DNA from: Polyangiaceae bacterium
GTDB taxonomy: Bacteria; Myxococcota_A; Polyangia; Polyangiales; Polyangiaceae
Assembly (NCBI GenBank): GCA_025937895.1
Contig: JAICQL010000038.1
Span: 1-46,125, forward strand
Direction of reading: 5' to 3'
Length of the DNA: 46,125 bases
Shown: positions 29,331 to 38,200 of the stretch, in pieces
Layout of the letters: every line of letters starts with the position of its first letter
How positions within the stretch are numbered: the first letter of the stretch is position 1
Notes under the pieces: generated by a model
Told to the model about the DNA's origin: nothing
The model's input: the letters and a program-made list of their open reading frames with translations, nothing else
The model's database searches: none
Position numbers and translations under genes: made by a program

Positions 29331-29478
29331 GGCACCGTGCACCTGAGCGCTCTGAATTCGCGCGCGCCGCGCAACATGCGCCGCTCGCCGTCGCTGCTTG
29401 CGTGGCAAAACAGCCCGCCTGGTTACGCGCCCGCAACGTCGCACGAGCGCCTTGTCAAACGCGCACGGAGCTGCATGC

Positions 29479-30840
29479 ATGCACTCCATGCCCAGCGCCG
29501 AGCGCCGCCGTGTCCTGTTCGTTGCCGAAAATGTCACACTCGCTCAGTGCGTGCGGCTGGCTGCGCTCGCGCGCACGCTGGACCGCGAGCGCTACGAGGT
29601 GCACTTCGCGTGCAGCGACTTTCCGGAGCTGATCTTCGCGCGTGACGAGCTGGTGCGGCACCCGCTCGTGAGCCTCTCACCGGCGGCAGCGGCACGCGCG
29701 CTGGAGTCAGGCCAGCGCCTGTACGAGAAGGCCACGTTGTTGCGCTACATCGACGCGGAGCGCCGCTTGATCGAGCAGATCGAGCCACGGCTCGTGATCG
29801 GAGACTTCCGGCTCTCGCTGTCCACGAGCGCAGGGCTGATGGGCGTACCGTGCGCAGTGCTGATCAACGCCTACTGGAGCCCGTACGCGCGGCGCGCCGG
29901 CTTTCCCGTGCCCGACCACCCGATCCTGCGGTGGCTGGGCGAGGAGCTCACCGAGCGCTATTTCCCGCGGGCGCTGCCGCACGTGTTCCGGCACTTCGCC
30001 AGCCCGCTCAATCAAGCGCGCGCGCGCCACGGTCTGGCTCCCGTGGGCAGCTTGCTGGAGGCGCTCTGCCACGGCTCCTTCACGCTGTATCCCGATGACC
30101 CCAGCCTTACCCCCGTGGACGGTGCGCCCGACAGCCATCGCTTCCTCGGGCCCGTGCTGTGGCAGCCCGAAGTGCCCGATGATGACGCGGGGCCGGACAG
30201 GGTTGCGCTGGACAGGGCCGCGCCAGACAGGGCCGCGCTGGACAGCCCCCGAGCGGGCGAGGAGCCGCCGCTGGTGTATGCCACCCTCGGCTCCTCCGGC
30301 ACCCTCTCGCTGCTACCTGCGCTGGTCGAGGCGCTCGGAGCGCTCCCGGTGCGCGCCTTGATCGCCACCGCCGGGCGCACGGAGCTGGGCTCCTTGCCCG
30401 CCAACGTCAAGGTGCAGCGCTTCGTTCGCGGTGCGGACGTGGCACGGCGTGCGGCGCTCGTCGTCTCCAACGGCGGCAGCACCACCGGCTATCAGGCGCT
30501 CAGCCAGGGCACGCCGGTGCTCGGCTTGCCCAGCAACCTCGATCAGTACCTGGCCACGGCCGCGATCGACGCCTCCGGCGCGGGCCTGTCCGTCAAGGCA
30601 CGACTGGCGGACGCCGCAGGGCTGCGCGCAGCGCTGGAGCGCGGGCTGCACGATACGAGCTTGCGCCGCGCGGCGCGCGCGCTGGCCGCGAGCTTTGCCC
30701 GGCTCGACGCCGCGGCGGCGTTCCGCTCGTTCGTCGACTCTGTCACTCATCCTGCGCGTACGGCCGCGGTGCCCGCTGCGCATGGGGCCGCCCTGCCCGC
30801 TGCGGATGCCAGCGCTACAGCAGATAACGCGCCTGAATGA
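29479..30840 (+). CDS. MGT-type glycosyltransferase, carotenoid-cluster associated
   Basis: A 453-residue GT-B glycosyltransferase that likely transfers a sugar to a hydroxylated carotenoid, as CrtX does for zeaxanthin. The ATG at 29479 has GGAG eight bases upstream. The N-terminal half opens VLFVAENVTLAQCVRLAALA. The donor-binding region is VVSNGGSTTGYQALSQGTPV then SNLDQYLATAAIDASGAGL. The usual HGG...EAL of MGT enzymes is NGG...QAL, so the donor may differ. A 15-bp in-frame repeat (30195-30239) encodes DRVAL-DRAAP-DRAAL between the domains. It is transcribed divergently from crtY. The CrtX role is inferred from context. Confidence 0.83.
   Translation: MHSMPSAERRRVLFVAENVTLAQCVRLAALARTLDRERYEVHFACSDFPELIFARDELVRHPLVSLSPAAAARALESGQRLYEKATLLRYIDAERRLIEQIEPRLVIGDFRLSLSTSAGLMGVPCAVLINAYWSPYARRAGFPVPDHPILRWLGEELTERYFPRALPHVFRHFASPLNQARARHGLAPVGSLLEALCHGSFTLYPDDPSLTPVDGAPDSHRFLGPVLWQPEVPDDDAGPDRVALDRAAPDRAALDSPRAGEEPPLVYATLGSSGTLSLLPALVEALGALPVRALIATAGRTELGSLPANVKVQRFVRGADVARRAALVVSNGGSTTGYQALSQGTPVLGLPSNLDQYLATAAIDASGAGLSVKARLADAAGLRAALERGLHDTSLRRAARALAASFARLDAAAAFRSFVDSVTHPARTAAVPAAHGAALPAADASATADNAPE
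30195..30245 (+). repeat. 15-bp in-frame tandem repeat in the glycosyltransferase
   Basis: Three copies of a unit near GGACAGGGCCGCGCT (30195-30209, 30210-30224, 30225-30239) plus a partial fourth. They encode 5-residue Asp-Arg-(Ala/Val)-Ala-(Leu/Pro) repeats in the inter-domain linker. Copy number may vary between strains without frameshift. Confidence 0.8.
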
Positions 30841-31357
30841 CGATGGCCGAGGGGCGCGGCGCCAGCCGGAACGCCGCGGCGGCAAAGCTCGGTGGGCCAA
30901 ACGGCGCCGAGGCATCGTTGGAGAAGCCGTAGCCCTCCTGCGGCATGCCCAGGAAGTTGAAATCCATCTTCGAGTTGCCGTTTTCGTCATGCAACACCGC
31001 CACCGCATACACGCCGGGGCGCACGCCGGTGAAGGTGACCGCCGCGCGATCCTTGCTGATGCTGGCGAGCTTGCCGGCCAGCGCCTTCTTCTGATCGGGA
31101 AAGCTCTCCGCGGCCGCAAACAGCGCCACTGCCACCCGACCGCGCGCGTTGCGCAGCCCGCTGATCCGCACGGTGAGCGAAAAGCCCGGCGCCTCTTGCT
31201 CTGCGCTGGGCCTGGCGTCGCTGGCCAGCGCGCTCGCGGGCGCGCCTCCGCTCAGGCAGGCAGCAAGACAGGCCAGGGTCAGCGCCAGCCAGCGACGGGG
31301 CTGGCCTGAACGGCACACGGCGGAACGTGCAGGGCAACGTGGAGGGCAGTGTTGCAT
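30815..31357 (-). CDS. Exported DUF2141 protein
   Basis: A 180-residue protein with a signal peptide (RRWLALTLACLAACLSGG... ending near ALA) and a DUF2141 domain of about 110 residues. The domain marks are ISGLRNARGRVAVALF, RPGVYAVAVLHDENGNSKMD and FNFLGMPQEGYGFSNDASAP. The ATG at 31357 has AAGGAGAG directly upstream. DUF2141 has no proven function and looks like a small beta-sandwich with a Ca-binding-like DENGN loop. Its 3' end overlaps the glycosyltransferase 3' end by 26 bases in a convergent layout. The context hints at a link to carotenoids, which I cannot prove. Confidence 0.86.
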   Translation of the reverse strand: MQHCPPRCPARSAVCRSGQPRRWLALTLACLAACLSGGAPASALASDARPSAEQEAPGFSLTVRISGLRNARGRVAVALFAAAESFPDQKKALAGKLASISKDRAAVTFTGVRPGVYAVAVLHDENGNSKMDFNFLGMPQEGYGFSNDASAPFGPPSFAAAAFRLAPRPSAIVIQARYLL

Positions 31358-31460
31358 CCACTCTCCTTCGCGTGACCGAGCGCGCCGTCAATGGAGCGCT
31401 GCGAGCTTTCGCGCCTGCGACGCAAAGCGCCGCTACCCGCGGCGAGCAGCCCGCGGTCCG

Positions 31461-32399
31461 TCACGCAGCGTGGGCGCGCTTGCGCCGCACGCTGCTCTTC
31501 GACGGCCGGGCGCTGGCCAGCGGCGCGTCGGGGCCGAGCACCCGGATCGCGGGCAGATCAAAATCGGTGCCCAGCGCCAGCCCCTGGCTCCAGATCAGCT
31601 CGGTCAAGTGCTTCCAGAACCGGGTGAGCCCTGCGCTCGGCTGACACGGAGTGAGCGCTCGCGCCTGCGCGGCGGTCGGGCACTTGCCCGTGCCGTGCGC
31701 ACGCAGCTCGCGGAAGAGCGCGCTCACGCTGGGGCGCTCGAAGCGAGCGCGACTGCCCTCACCGAGCTTGCAGGGCGCAAAAGAGAAGCGCTCCGCGCCC
31801 CCATGCGGTTGCCCGAGGAACGGCTGCTGCGGCTGGCCGCGCAGCGCGGGCTCGACCAGCTTGCCGTAGTGATTCTTGAGATTGGCCGCGGCGTGGCTGC
31901 TGAGCCGCCGCTTCACGACCACGACCGTGTCCAGCACCCAGTCGAGCGAGTCCCTGGCGCCGGGCAGGGGCGAGCCAAACAGCACCACATCGCCCGGCTG
32001 CGGTTGCACGTCGCCGGGCTGTGGCGGCTGCTGCCACGCGCTCTGGTGCTGCCGCAGCGACCAGACGAAGCCCGGGTGAAAGATCCAGGGGTCGGTGTCG
32101 AGCTCGGGCTGGCTGACGCTGATCGAGGGCGTCTGCACGAAGCGCGGCCCCTGGCCGCGAGCCTCCACCGGGCGCGCGTGAGTCGGTGCCTCGTATTCGG
32201 CCCAGACGCACACCTCGCCGTGCACCAGCTTGCCGGTGTGCGAGATCGCGCCGCCGTACACCTGCAAGAACTTGAGCCCGTGCTGCTTGCCTGCGGGCCA
32301 CGGGCAGACCGTCTGCCCCTGCTCGGGCACTCGTTCCTGCCCAGTGTGGGGCAGCAGCCACACCCTGCCGTCGTCGCCCGGTTTTATGCCAGAGTTCAC
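31461..32399 (-). CDS. Unrecognised 312-residue protein
   Basis: A soluble protein read from GTG at 32399; no clear ribosome site, so the start is uncertain. It looks genuinely coding: hydrophobic and aromatic residues are well spread (DPWIFHPGFVWSLRQHQSAW, GDVVLFGSPL, DWVLDTVVVVKRRL, FWKHLTELIWSQGLALGTDF). The C-terminal tail is Lys/Arg-rich (SKSSVRRKRAHAA), which could contact nucleic acid or be a disordered end. There is no signal peptide or membrane helix. I recognise no domain. It lies between DUF2141 and an MFS gene on the same strand, with 103 and 121-base gaps, so co-transcription is uncertain. Confidence 0.65.
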   Translation of the reverse strand: MNSGIKPGDDGRVWLLPHTGQERVPEQGQTVCPWPAGKQHGLKFLQVYGGAISHTGKLVHGEVCVWAEYEAPTHARPVEARGQGPRFVQTPSISVSQPELDTDPWIFHPGFVWSLRQHQSAWQQPPQPGDVQPQPGDVVLFGSPLPGARDSLDWVLDTVVVVKRRLSSHAAANLKNHYGKLVEPALRGQPQQPFLGQPHGGAERFSFAPCKLGEGSRARFERPSVSALFRELRAHGTGKCPTAAQARALTPCQPSAGLTRFWKHLTELIWSQGLALGTDFDLPAIRVLGPDAPLASARPSKSSVRRKRAHAA

Positions 32400-32520
32400 G
32401 TTCTGTGTTCGACAGAGCGGCGGTGGCCGGCCGGGCTTGACTGTGAAGCGACGCGCCGCGGGCAGGAGCGTGCACTTTTACGCAGGTTGCGGCCGACCCT
32501 GCGATCCACTCTGAAACACT

Positions 32521-33717
32521 TCACCCCTGGAGGGGCTCGGCCGCGCCCGCAGGAGGCGGCGCCGTCGCGTCGGGCGAATGGAGGCACACCTCGTGCAGCA
32601 GGGCGAAGCCGATCCCCAGGGCCAGGGCGGTGAAGCCGATGGCGCCCAGCCCCAGGCGCCCCACGAGGAAGCCGACCAGCGCCGGCAGCAGCGCCGAGCC
32701 CAGGGTGGCGCTGCTCACCAGCAAGCCCACGGCGTGAGCCGCCCGCTCCTCGCCCACGCGGCGCGGAGTGCGCGCCATCAACGTCGGGTAGATCGGCGCC
32801 AGGCTGACCCCCAGGAGCAGCAAGCCCAGGCGCCCGCCCAGCCCCGGCGCCAGCACCAGCAGCGCCACGCCAGCGACCACGCCCACGCTGGCGCGGCGCA
32901 ACAGCCGATCGGGCCCCCACCACTCCGCCACCCAGCCCAGCGCGATGCGACCCAGGGTGAGGCTGGCCCAGTACGCAGCCGTCCACGCGCCGGCCCCGGC
33001 CACCGGCAGGCCGCGCCCCTCGGTGAGCCAGGTGAAACACCACTGTCCCACCGTGGACTCGAGCCCCGTGTAACAGAAGAACGCCGCCATCGAGAGCCAC
33101 ACGTTGCGGCTGCGCAAGGTGGCCTGCAACGTGGCGCTGCGCGCTGCCTGCGCCGGCGCGGGGCCCGCGGGCTGGCTCCACTGGCGCCGGGTGAGCACAA
33201 AGGCGCCCGCCATCAGCGCGAGCAAGCAGGCCAGCAGCGCGTAGCCCGAGCGATAGCCGGGCCCTGCCACCGCCGCGGTCATGATCAGAGGCCCCGCGCT
33301 GGCGCCCACCCCCCAGGAGGCGTGCAGCCAGTTCATGTGACGCACCGAGAAGTGGCGCGCGGCATAGGCGTTCAGCGCGGCGTCGATGGCGCCGGAGCCC
33401 AGCCCCACGAAGAAGGCCACCGGAAAGAACAGCGACCAGCTCGGCGCCAGCGCAAAGCCCGTGAGCCCGAGCGCGACCAGAGCGCTGCTGAGCGAGAGCA
33501 GGCCGCCCACCCCCAGGCGCGCCATCAGCCCCCCCGCCAGAAGACCGGAGCAGAAGTAGCCGCTCACTCCTGACACCAGCGCCGCGCCCATGGCCTGAGG
33601 TGGCAGCCCAAACTGCTGGCGCAGCGAGGGCCAGGCGACGCCAAAGATGGTGTCGGGCAGACCGAGCGAGATGAACGCCAGGTACGCGAGCAGGAGCAGA
33701 CGCGCTTCGCGCTTCAT
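32521..33717 (-). CDS. MFS transporter (FucP/YbjJ-like)
   Basis: A 398-residue, about 12-helix inner-membrane transporter. The opening LLLLAYLAFISLGLPDTIFG fits the fucose-permease/YbjJ-like group, with LGVGGLLSLSSALVALGLTG, HMNWLHASWGVGASAGPLIM and PTLMARTPRRVGEERAAHAV as further family pieces. The C-terminal tail is Pro/Ala-rich. It starts 36 bases after the upstream kinase gene stop on the same strand, so the two may share a transcript. Substrate unknown; sugars or drugs are both possible for this group. Confidence 0.87.
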   Translation of the reverse strand: MKREARLLLLAYLAFISLGLPDTIFGVAWPSLRQQFGLPPQAMGAALVSGVSGYFCSGLLAGGLMARLGVGGLLSLSSALVALGLTGFALAPSWSLFFPVAFFVGLGSGAIDAALNAYAARHFSVRHMNWLHASWGVGASAGPLIMTAAVAGPGYRSGYALLACLLALMAGAFVLTRRQWSQPAGPAPAQAARSATLQATLRSRNVWLSMAAFFCYTGLESTVGQWCFTWLTEGRGLPVAGAGAWTAAYWASLTLGRIALGWVAEWWGPDRLLRRASVGVVAGVALLVLAPGLGGRLGLLLLGVSLAPIYPTLMARTPRRVGEERAAHAVGLLVSSATLGSALLPALVGFLVGRLGLGAIGFTALALGIGFALLHEVCLHSPDATAPPPAGAAEPLQG

Positions 33718-33753
33718 TCGACTCCTAGGCGGGGCTCGGCGCTGCGAAATGTG

Positions 33754-35124
33754 TCACGCGAGGGGTAAGGTAAACCAGAAGCGAGCCCCCTGCCCTGTGC
33801 CAGCGCTCGCCGCGGGGCCTGCACTGGCCGCGCCCGGTGCGCTGGGCTCCACCGCGATATGGCCGCCGTGTGCCTCCACCGCCAGGCGACAGAAGGCAAG
33901 CCCCAGGCCGACGGAGTGATACTGCTTGCTGCGGCGCGCCTCCACCTGCTCGAACTTCTGGAAAATCCGCGAGCGAAACTCCTCGGGCACACCGGGGCCC
34001 TGATCCACCACCGAGATGCGTGCGAAGCGCTCGCCGTGCCGCTCGAGCTGCACCACGACCGCGCTGCCGCGCGGCGCGTGCTTGATGCCGTTCGACAGCA
34101 GATTGCTGATGATGCGGCACACGATGGCTTCATCGCAATGGGCCGCCACGTCCTCGCCATGCTGCTGGAGCCGCACGTTGCACACGCTCGCGAGCGGCGT
34201 GAGCTCCCTGATCGCGCGATCGATCAGCTGCAGCAAGTCATGGCGCGCGAGGTCCAGCGGCATGGAGCGCTGTTCCATCCGATTGATGTCGAGCAACTGC
34301 CGGGCCATCTCCACCAGCTCCCGCGTGGAGGTGCGCGCAGCCGCCACGTCCCGCCGCAGCCGCTCGGGCACGCCCTCCGGCAGATCACCGGCCAGCATCT
34401 CCAGCATGATCAGGATGTTGCTGAGGGGCGAGCGCATGTCGTGCACGACCATGTGGATCAGATCATCCCGCAGCTTCTCCAGGGCTCGCAGCTGCTCATA
34501 GCTCTGCTCCAGGGTGCGATTGCGCTCCTCCAGCTCGGCCTGCAGGCGCCTCAGCCGAAGGTGAGTGCGGATGCGTGCATAGACCTCATCCAGCTGGAAC
34601 GGCTTGGTGATGTAGTCCACCCCGCCCACGTTGAAGGCGTTCACCCGGCAGTCGATCTCGGTCAGGGCGGTGAGAAAAATGACCGGAATGTCGCGGCAGC
34701 CTTCCTGCTGGCGGAGGCGGCGGCACACCTCGTACCCGTCCATCTCCGGCATGTTGATGTCGAGCAGGATGAGATCCGGCGGCTCCCGCTCGACGGCTTG
34801 CAAGGCCTGCCTGCCGCCGTTCACCGGCCGCACCTGGTAGCCCTGGCTGTTCAGCATGCTGGCCAGCAACCGCAGGTTCTCCAGCGTATCATCTACCACC
34901 AGGATGCTCGCGCGCTCCGGAGGTCCCTCGCCGCCCGCGTGCCCTGCCGAGCCTTGCCCTACCGAGCCCTGCCCTGCCGAGCCCTGCCCCGGAGACGGCT
35001 GCCCGGCGCTGGGTGCTGCTCCTGCCGCTGGCACACCGCCCGCTGGCGCTCCGCCAGCGGGCCCCGCGCTGGCTCCCACTCCGTTCGACTGCACCTGCCC
35101 TCCGCTCGCGTGCAGCAATATCAT
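33754..35124 (-). CDS. Receiver-histidine kinase (REC-HisKA-HATPase)
   Basis: A 456-residue soluble signalling protein. An N-terminal low-complexity Gly/Ala/Pro/Ser segment (1-70) includes GQGSA repeats. The receiver (about 73-190) has VVDD, phospho-Asp122 and Lys in TKPF. A short coiled coil leads to HisKA with H-box VVHDMRSPLSNIL (His228), then the ATPase domain with ISNLLSNGIKHAP, VVDQGPGVPEEF and GLGLAFCRLAVEAHGG. No membrane helix. The ATG at 35124 is the only good in-frame start, but it lacks a close Shine-Dalgarno (AAAGGAG is 20 bases away), so translation start is uncertain. It is divergent from the large hybrid kinase. Confidence 0.9.
   Translation of the reverse strand: MILLHASGGQVQSNGVGASAGPAGGAPAGGVPAAGAAPSAGQPSPGQGSAGQGSVGQGSAGHAGGEGPPERASILVVDDTLENLRLLASMLNSQGYQVRPVNGGRQALQAVEREPPDLILLDINMPEMDGYEVCRRLRQQEGCRDIPVIFLTALTEIDCRVNAFNVGGVDYITKPFQLDEVYARIRTHLRLRRLQAELEERNRTLEQSYEQLRALEKLRDDLIHMVVHDMRSPLSNILIMLEMLAGDLPEGVPERLRRDVAAARTSTRELVEMARQLLDINRMEQRSMPLDLARHDLLQLIDRAIRELTPLASVCNVRLQQHGEDVAAHCDEAIVCRIISNLLSNGIKHAPRGSAVVVQLERHGERFARISVVDQGPGVPEEFRSRIFQKFEQVEARRSKQYHSVGLGLAFCRLAVEAHGGHIAVEPSAPGAASAGPAASAGTGQGARFWFTLPLA
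34940..34984 (-). repeat. 15-bp in-frame tandem repeat in the kinase N-terminus
   Basis: Three copies near TGCCCTGCCGAGCCC on the plus strand (34940-34954, 34955-34969, 34970-34984), encoding GQGSA/GQGSV on the minus strand. An 11-bp perfect inverted repeat lies nearby (35038-35048 with 35052-35062). Confidence 0.85.
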
Positions 35125-35232
35125 GGTTGCAGCACGGCGGCATGCTCCTTTGTTGGCCTCACGGCTGGGCTCGCTCCGTGTTGCTGAGCGCCATTCGAGG
35201 ATAGTACCGTCTGCACCGGGGTCAGGCGGGCG

Positions 35233-38200
35233 ATGACGCCAATCATTCAGTGGCTCGAGCACACCTTTGCGCGCATCCCGCTGCCCCTGCTGCAGGTCTG
35301 GGGCGGGCTGAGTTTCTTCCTCGGCTTTGCGCTGGCGCTGGCCGCCTTTGCGGGCTTCACCTTTCGCCCGGGCGGCAGCTGGGGGCTGGGGCGCGAGCGA
35401 CAAGCCTGGGACGCCAAGGCCTTCCTGTGCATCCCGCTGACGTTTCTGCTGATCATCGTCAGCGGTTACCTGGGCTCCTTCATCGTGCTGGTGCCCGGCG
35501 CGCAGACGTTCGAGTCGCTGAAAGACCTGGTGGTCTTTCTGTGCATCGTGCTGTTCGGTTATCCGGCGCTGATCAGCGTGCCCTTTGCCTACGGGCTCTC
35601 GGATCTGATCGAGGGCGTGCCGCCAGCGTTTCTGTTCGCGTGGCTGCCCGGGTACTTCATCAATCCCACCTGCTTCTGGCTGGCATACCAGCTGCTGGGT
35701 AGAGATCCCGACTTTCGCCACTCCGGCACCTGGGGCAGATACGCGGCGTTCGTGCTGCTGTTCATGGGCCTGGAGCCAGCGCTCTGGGGCTTCATCTGCG
35801 CTGAGAAGTTCACGCCGGAGATCTCGTACCGCAGCATCACTCCCGCGCTGCTCTTCACCACCAGCATCACCTGGCTGCTCGCGCCGCTGGCCATGCTGGG
35901 CGCGCTGCCGCTGGCGCGGCGTCTAGGCCTGTACTGGGCCGAGATTCCGGGCCACGTGTTGCAGCGCCGCTGGCGCGGCGCGCGCCGCGGCTGGAAAACG
36001 GCGGGCGAAGGCGCTCGGCAGGCTCCAGAGACGAACCGCGGACTGCCGATCCGCATGTTCATCCTGGCCCCGTTCGTGGTGCTGGTGCTGCTGATGGTGG
36101 GCAGCACCGCCTACGTGACGTTGCGCAGCGCGGAGAACGACGCCAACCGCCTGGCCATGCGCCTGCACCAGGAGATTGCGCAGAACATCAACCTGCAGCT
36201 GGATGAGTACCTGGACACGCCCCGCTCGGGCCCGCTCGAGGCGGAGCTCGGTCAGCTGCTCACCGGCCTGCCCATCGCCCGCGACGGTCGAGCGCTGATC
36301 ATGGATCGCACGGGGCGCATCATCGCGGCCTCCAGCCCGAGCAATGATCCGGTGCTGGCGCACGCCGTGGCCAGCACTCGAGAGGGGCTGCGCGCCGGCA
36401 GCAACGAGCTGGAGCTCCGCTTCTCGCACGTCACCGCCAAGCCGCTCTCGCGCGAGACGTGGCTGGCCCGGGCCGAGGCCTACCGTGATCGCCGGGGCGA
36501 GCACTCGGAATGGCTGCTGGTCACGGCCATGCCCGAGGGCTACTATCTGGCGGGGGTAAAGACCGGTAACAGCCGCTCGGCCATGGTCTTTGCGCTGGCG
36601 CTGCTGCTCTCGCTGGCCGTGGCCGCGCCGCTGGCCTCCGTGGTCACCACCCCGCTGCAGCGCATCTCGCGCGCCACCGGCGCGCTGGCACAGGGCGATC
36701 TGACGCAGCGAGTGCCCACAAGCCGCCTGGAGGAGCTGGGCGCGGTGGCGGTGGGCTTCAACGAGATGGCGCAGCGCCTGCAGCGCTCGTTTGAGGACCT
36801 GCGCGCAGAGGTGGAGACGCGCAAGGCGCGGGAGCGAGAGCTGGAGGCGAGCGAGGCCCGCCTGCGCACGAGCGAGAACCGCGTACAGCTCGCCGTCAAG
36901 GTCGCACGTCTGGGCGTGTGGGACTGGGACGTGGAGCAAAACCAGATGCTCTGGGATGACTCGATGTACACGCTGTATGGCCTGCGCAAGGAGGAGTTCA
37001 GCGCCGCATACGAGGCCTGGCTGAAGTGTCTGCTGCCGGAAGACGTGGAGCGCGCCACCAGTGACGTGGAGGCCGCGCTGCGCGGCGAGCGGGACTTCAA
37101 GTCAGAGTTTCGCGTGCGCTGGGCGGACGGCTCGCTGCACTACATCAAGGGGCTGGGCCATACCGTGCGCGATGCGACGGGGCGGCCCCTGCGCATGGTG
37201 GGCATCAACTGGGACGTGACGGAGCAGCTCGAGACCGAGCGGGAGCTGCGCGAGCACCGCGATCACCTGGAGGACCTGGTGCGCAATCGCACCTTGGCGC
37301 TGCACCAGGCCAAGGAGCAGGCGGACGCCGCCAATCGGGCCAAGAGCACGTTCCTCGCCAGCATGTCGCACGAGATCCGCACGCCGATGAACGCCATCCT
37401 GGGCTTTGGCCAGCTGATGGAGCGCGAGAATGATCTCTCCCCGCGCGATGGCGACCGGCTGAGCAAGATCATGGCGGCCGGCTATCACCTGCTGGAGCTG
37501 ATCAACAACGTGCTGGAGATGTCCAAGATCGAGGCGGGGCGGGTGGAGGTAAAGCACGCCACGTTCGATCTGCACGCGGCCATCGCCCACGTGGACGCGA
37601 TGATGCGCAAGGGCATGGAGGACCGGGGGCTCCGCTTCCTCGTGACGGGGGTCGAGTCGCTGCCGCGCTACGTGCGCTCGGACGTGGCCAAGCTGCGCCA
37701 GATCTTGATCAACCTGCTGAGCAACGCGGCCAAGTTCACTGCCGCGGGCAGCGTCAGCTTGCGCGCGGCGGCGGAGGGCCTGGCCAACGGACAGGCGCGG
37801 CTACGCTTCGAGGTGGCGGACACGGGCGTGGGCATCGCGCCGCACGAGCTGGACAAGGTATTCGAGCCGTTCGTGCAGACGGACAGCGGGCTTCGCAAGC
37901 AGACCGGCACGGGCCTGGGTGTCTCGATCAGCCGTGACTTCGCTCGCCTGCTGGGCGGAGATCTGACGTTGCAGAGCACGCCGGGCGAGGGCACCACCTT
38001 CTGCGTCGAGCTGCTGGCGACCGTGGGCTCGCGCGCGGAACTGGTCGAGCTGAAGGTGGCGGACGGCCGCCGGCCAGACGCCAGCGGCGGGCGCGAGCTC
38101 ACCATCCTGATCGTCGATGATCAGGAGGACAACCGGACGTTCCTGCGCGAGATGTTGCTGAGCGCCGGCATCCGCGTGTTCGAGGCGGAGGACGGGGCCA

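Noticed and set aside
35125..35721. N-terminal extension of the soluble kinase to 35721
   Set aside because: It would run through the start of the divergent hybrid kinase, and the added residues look antisense-like.
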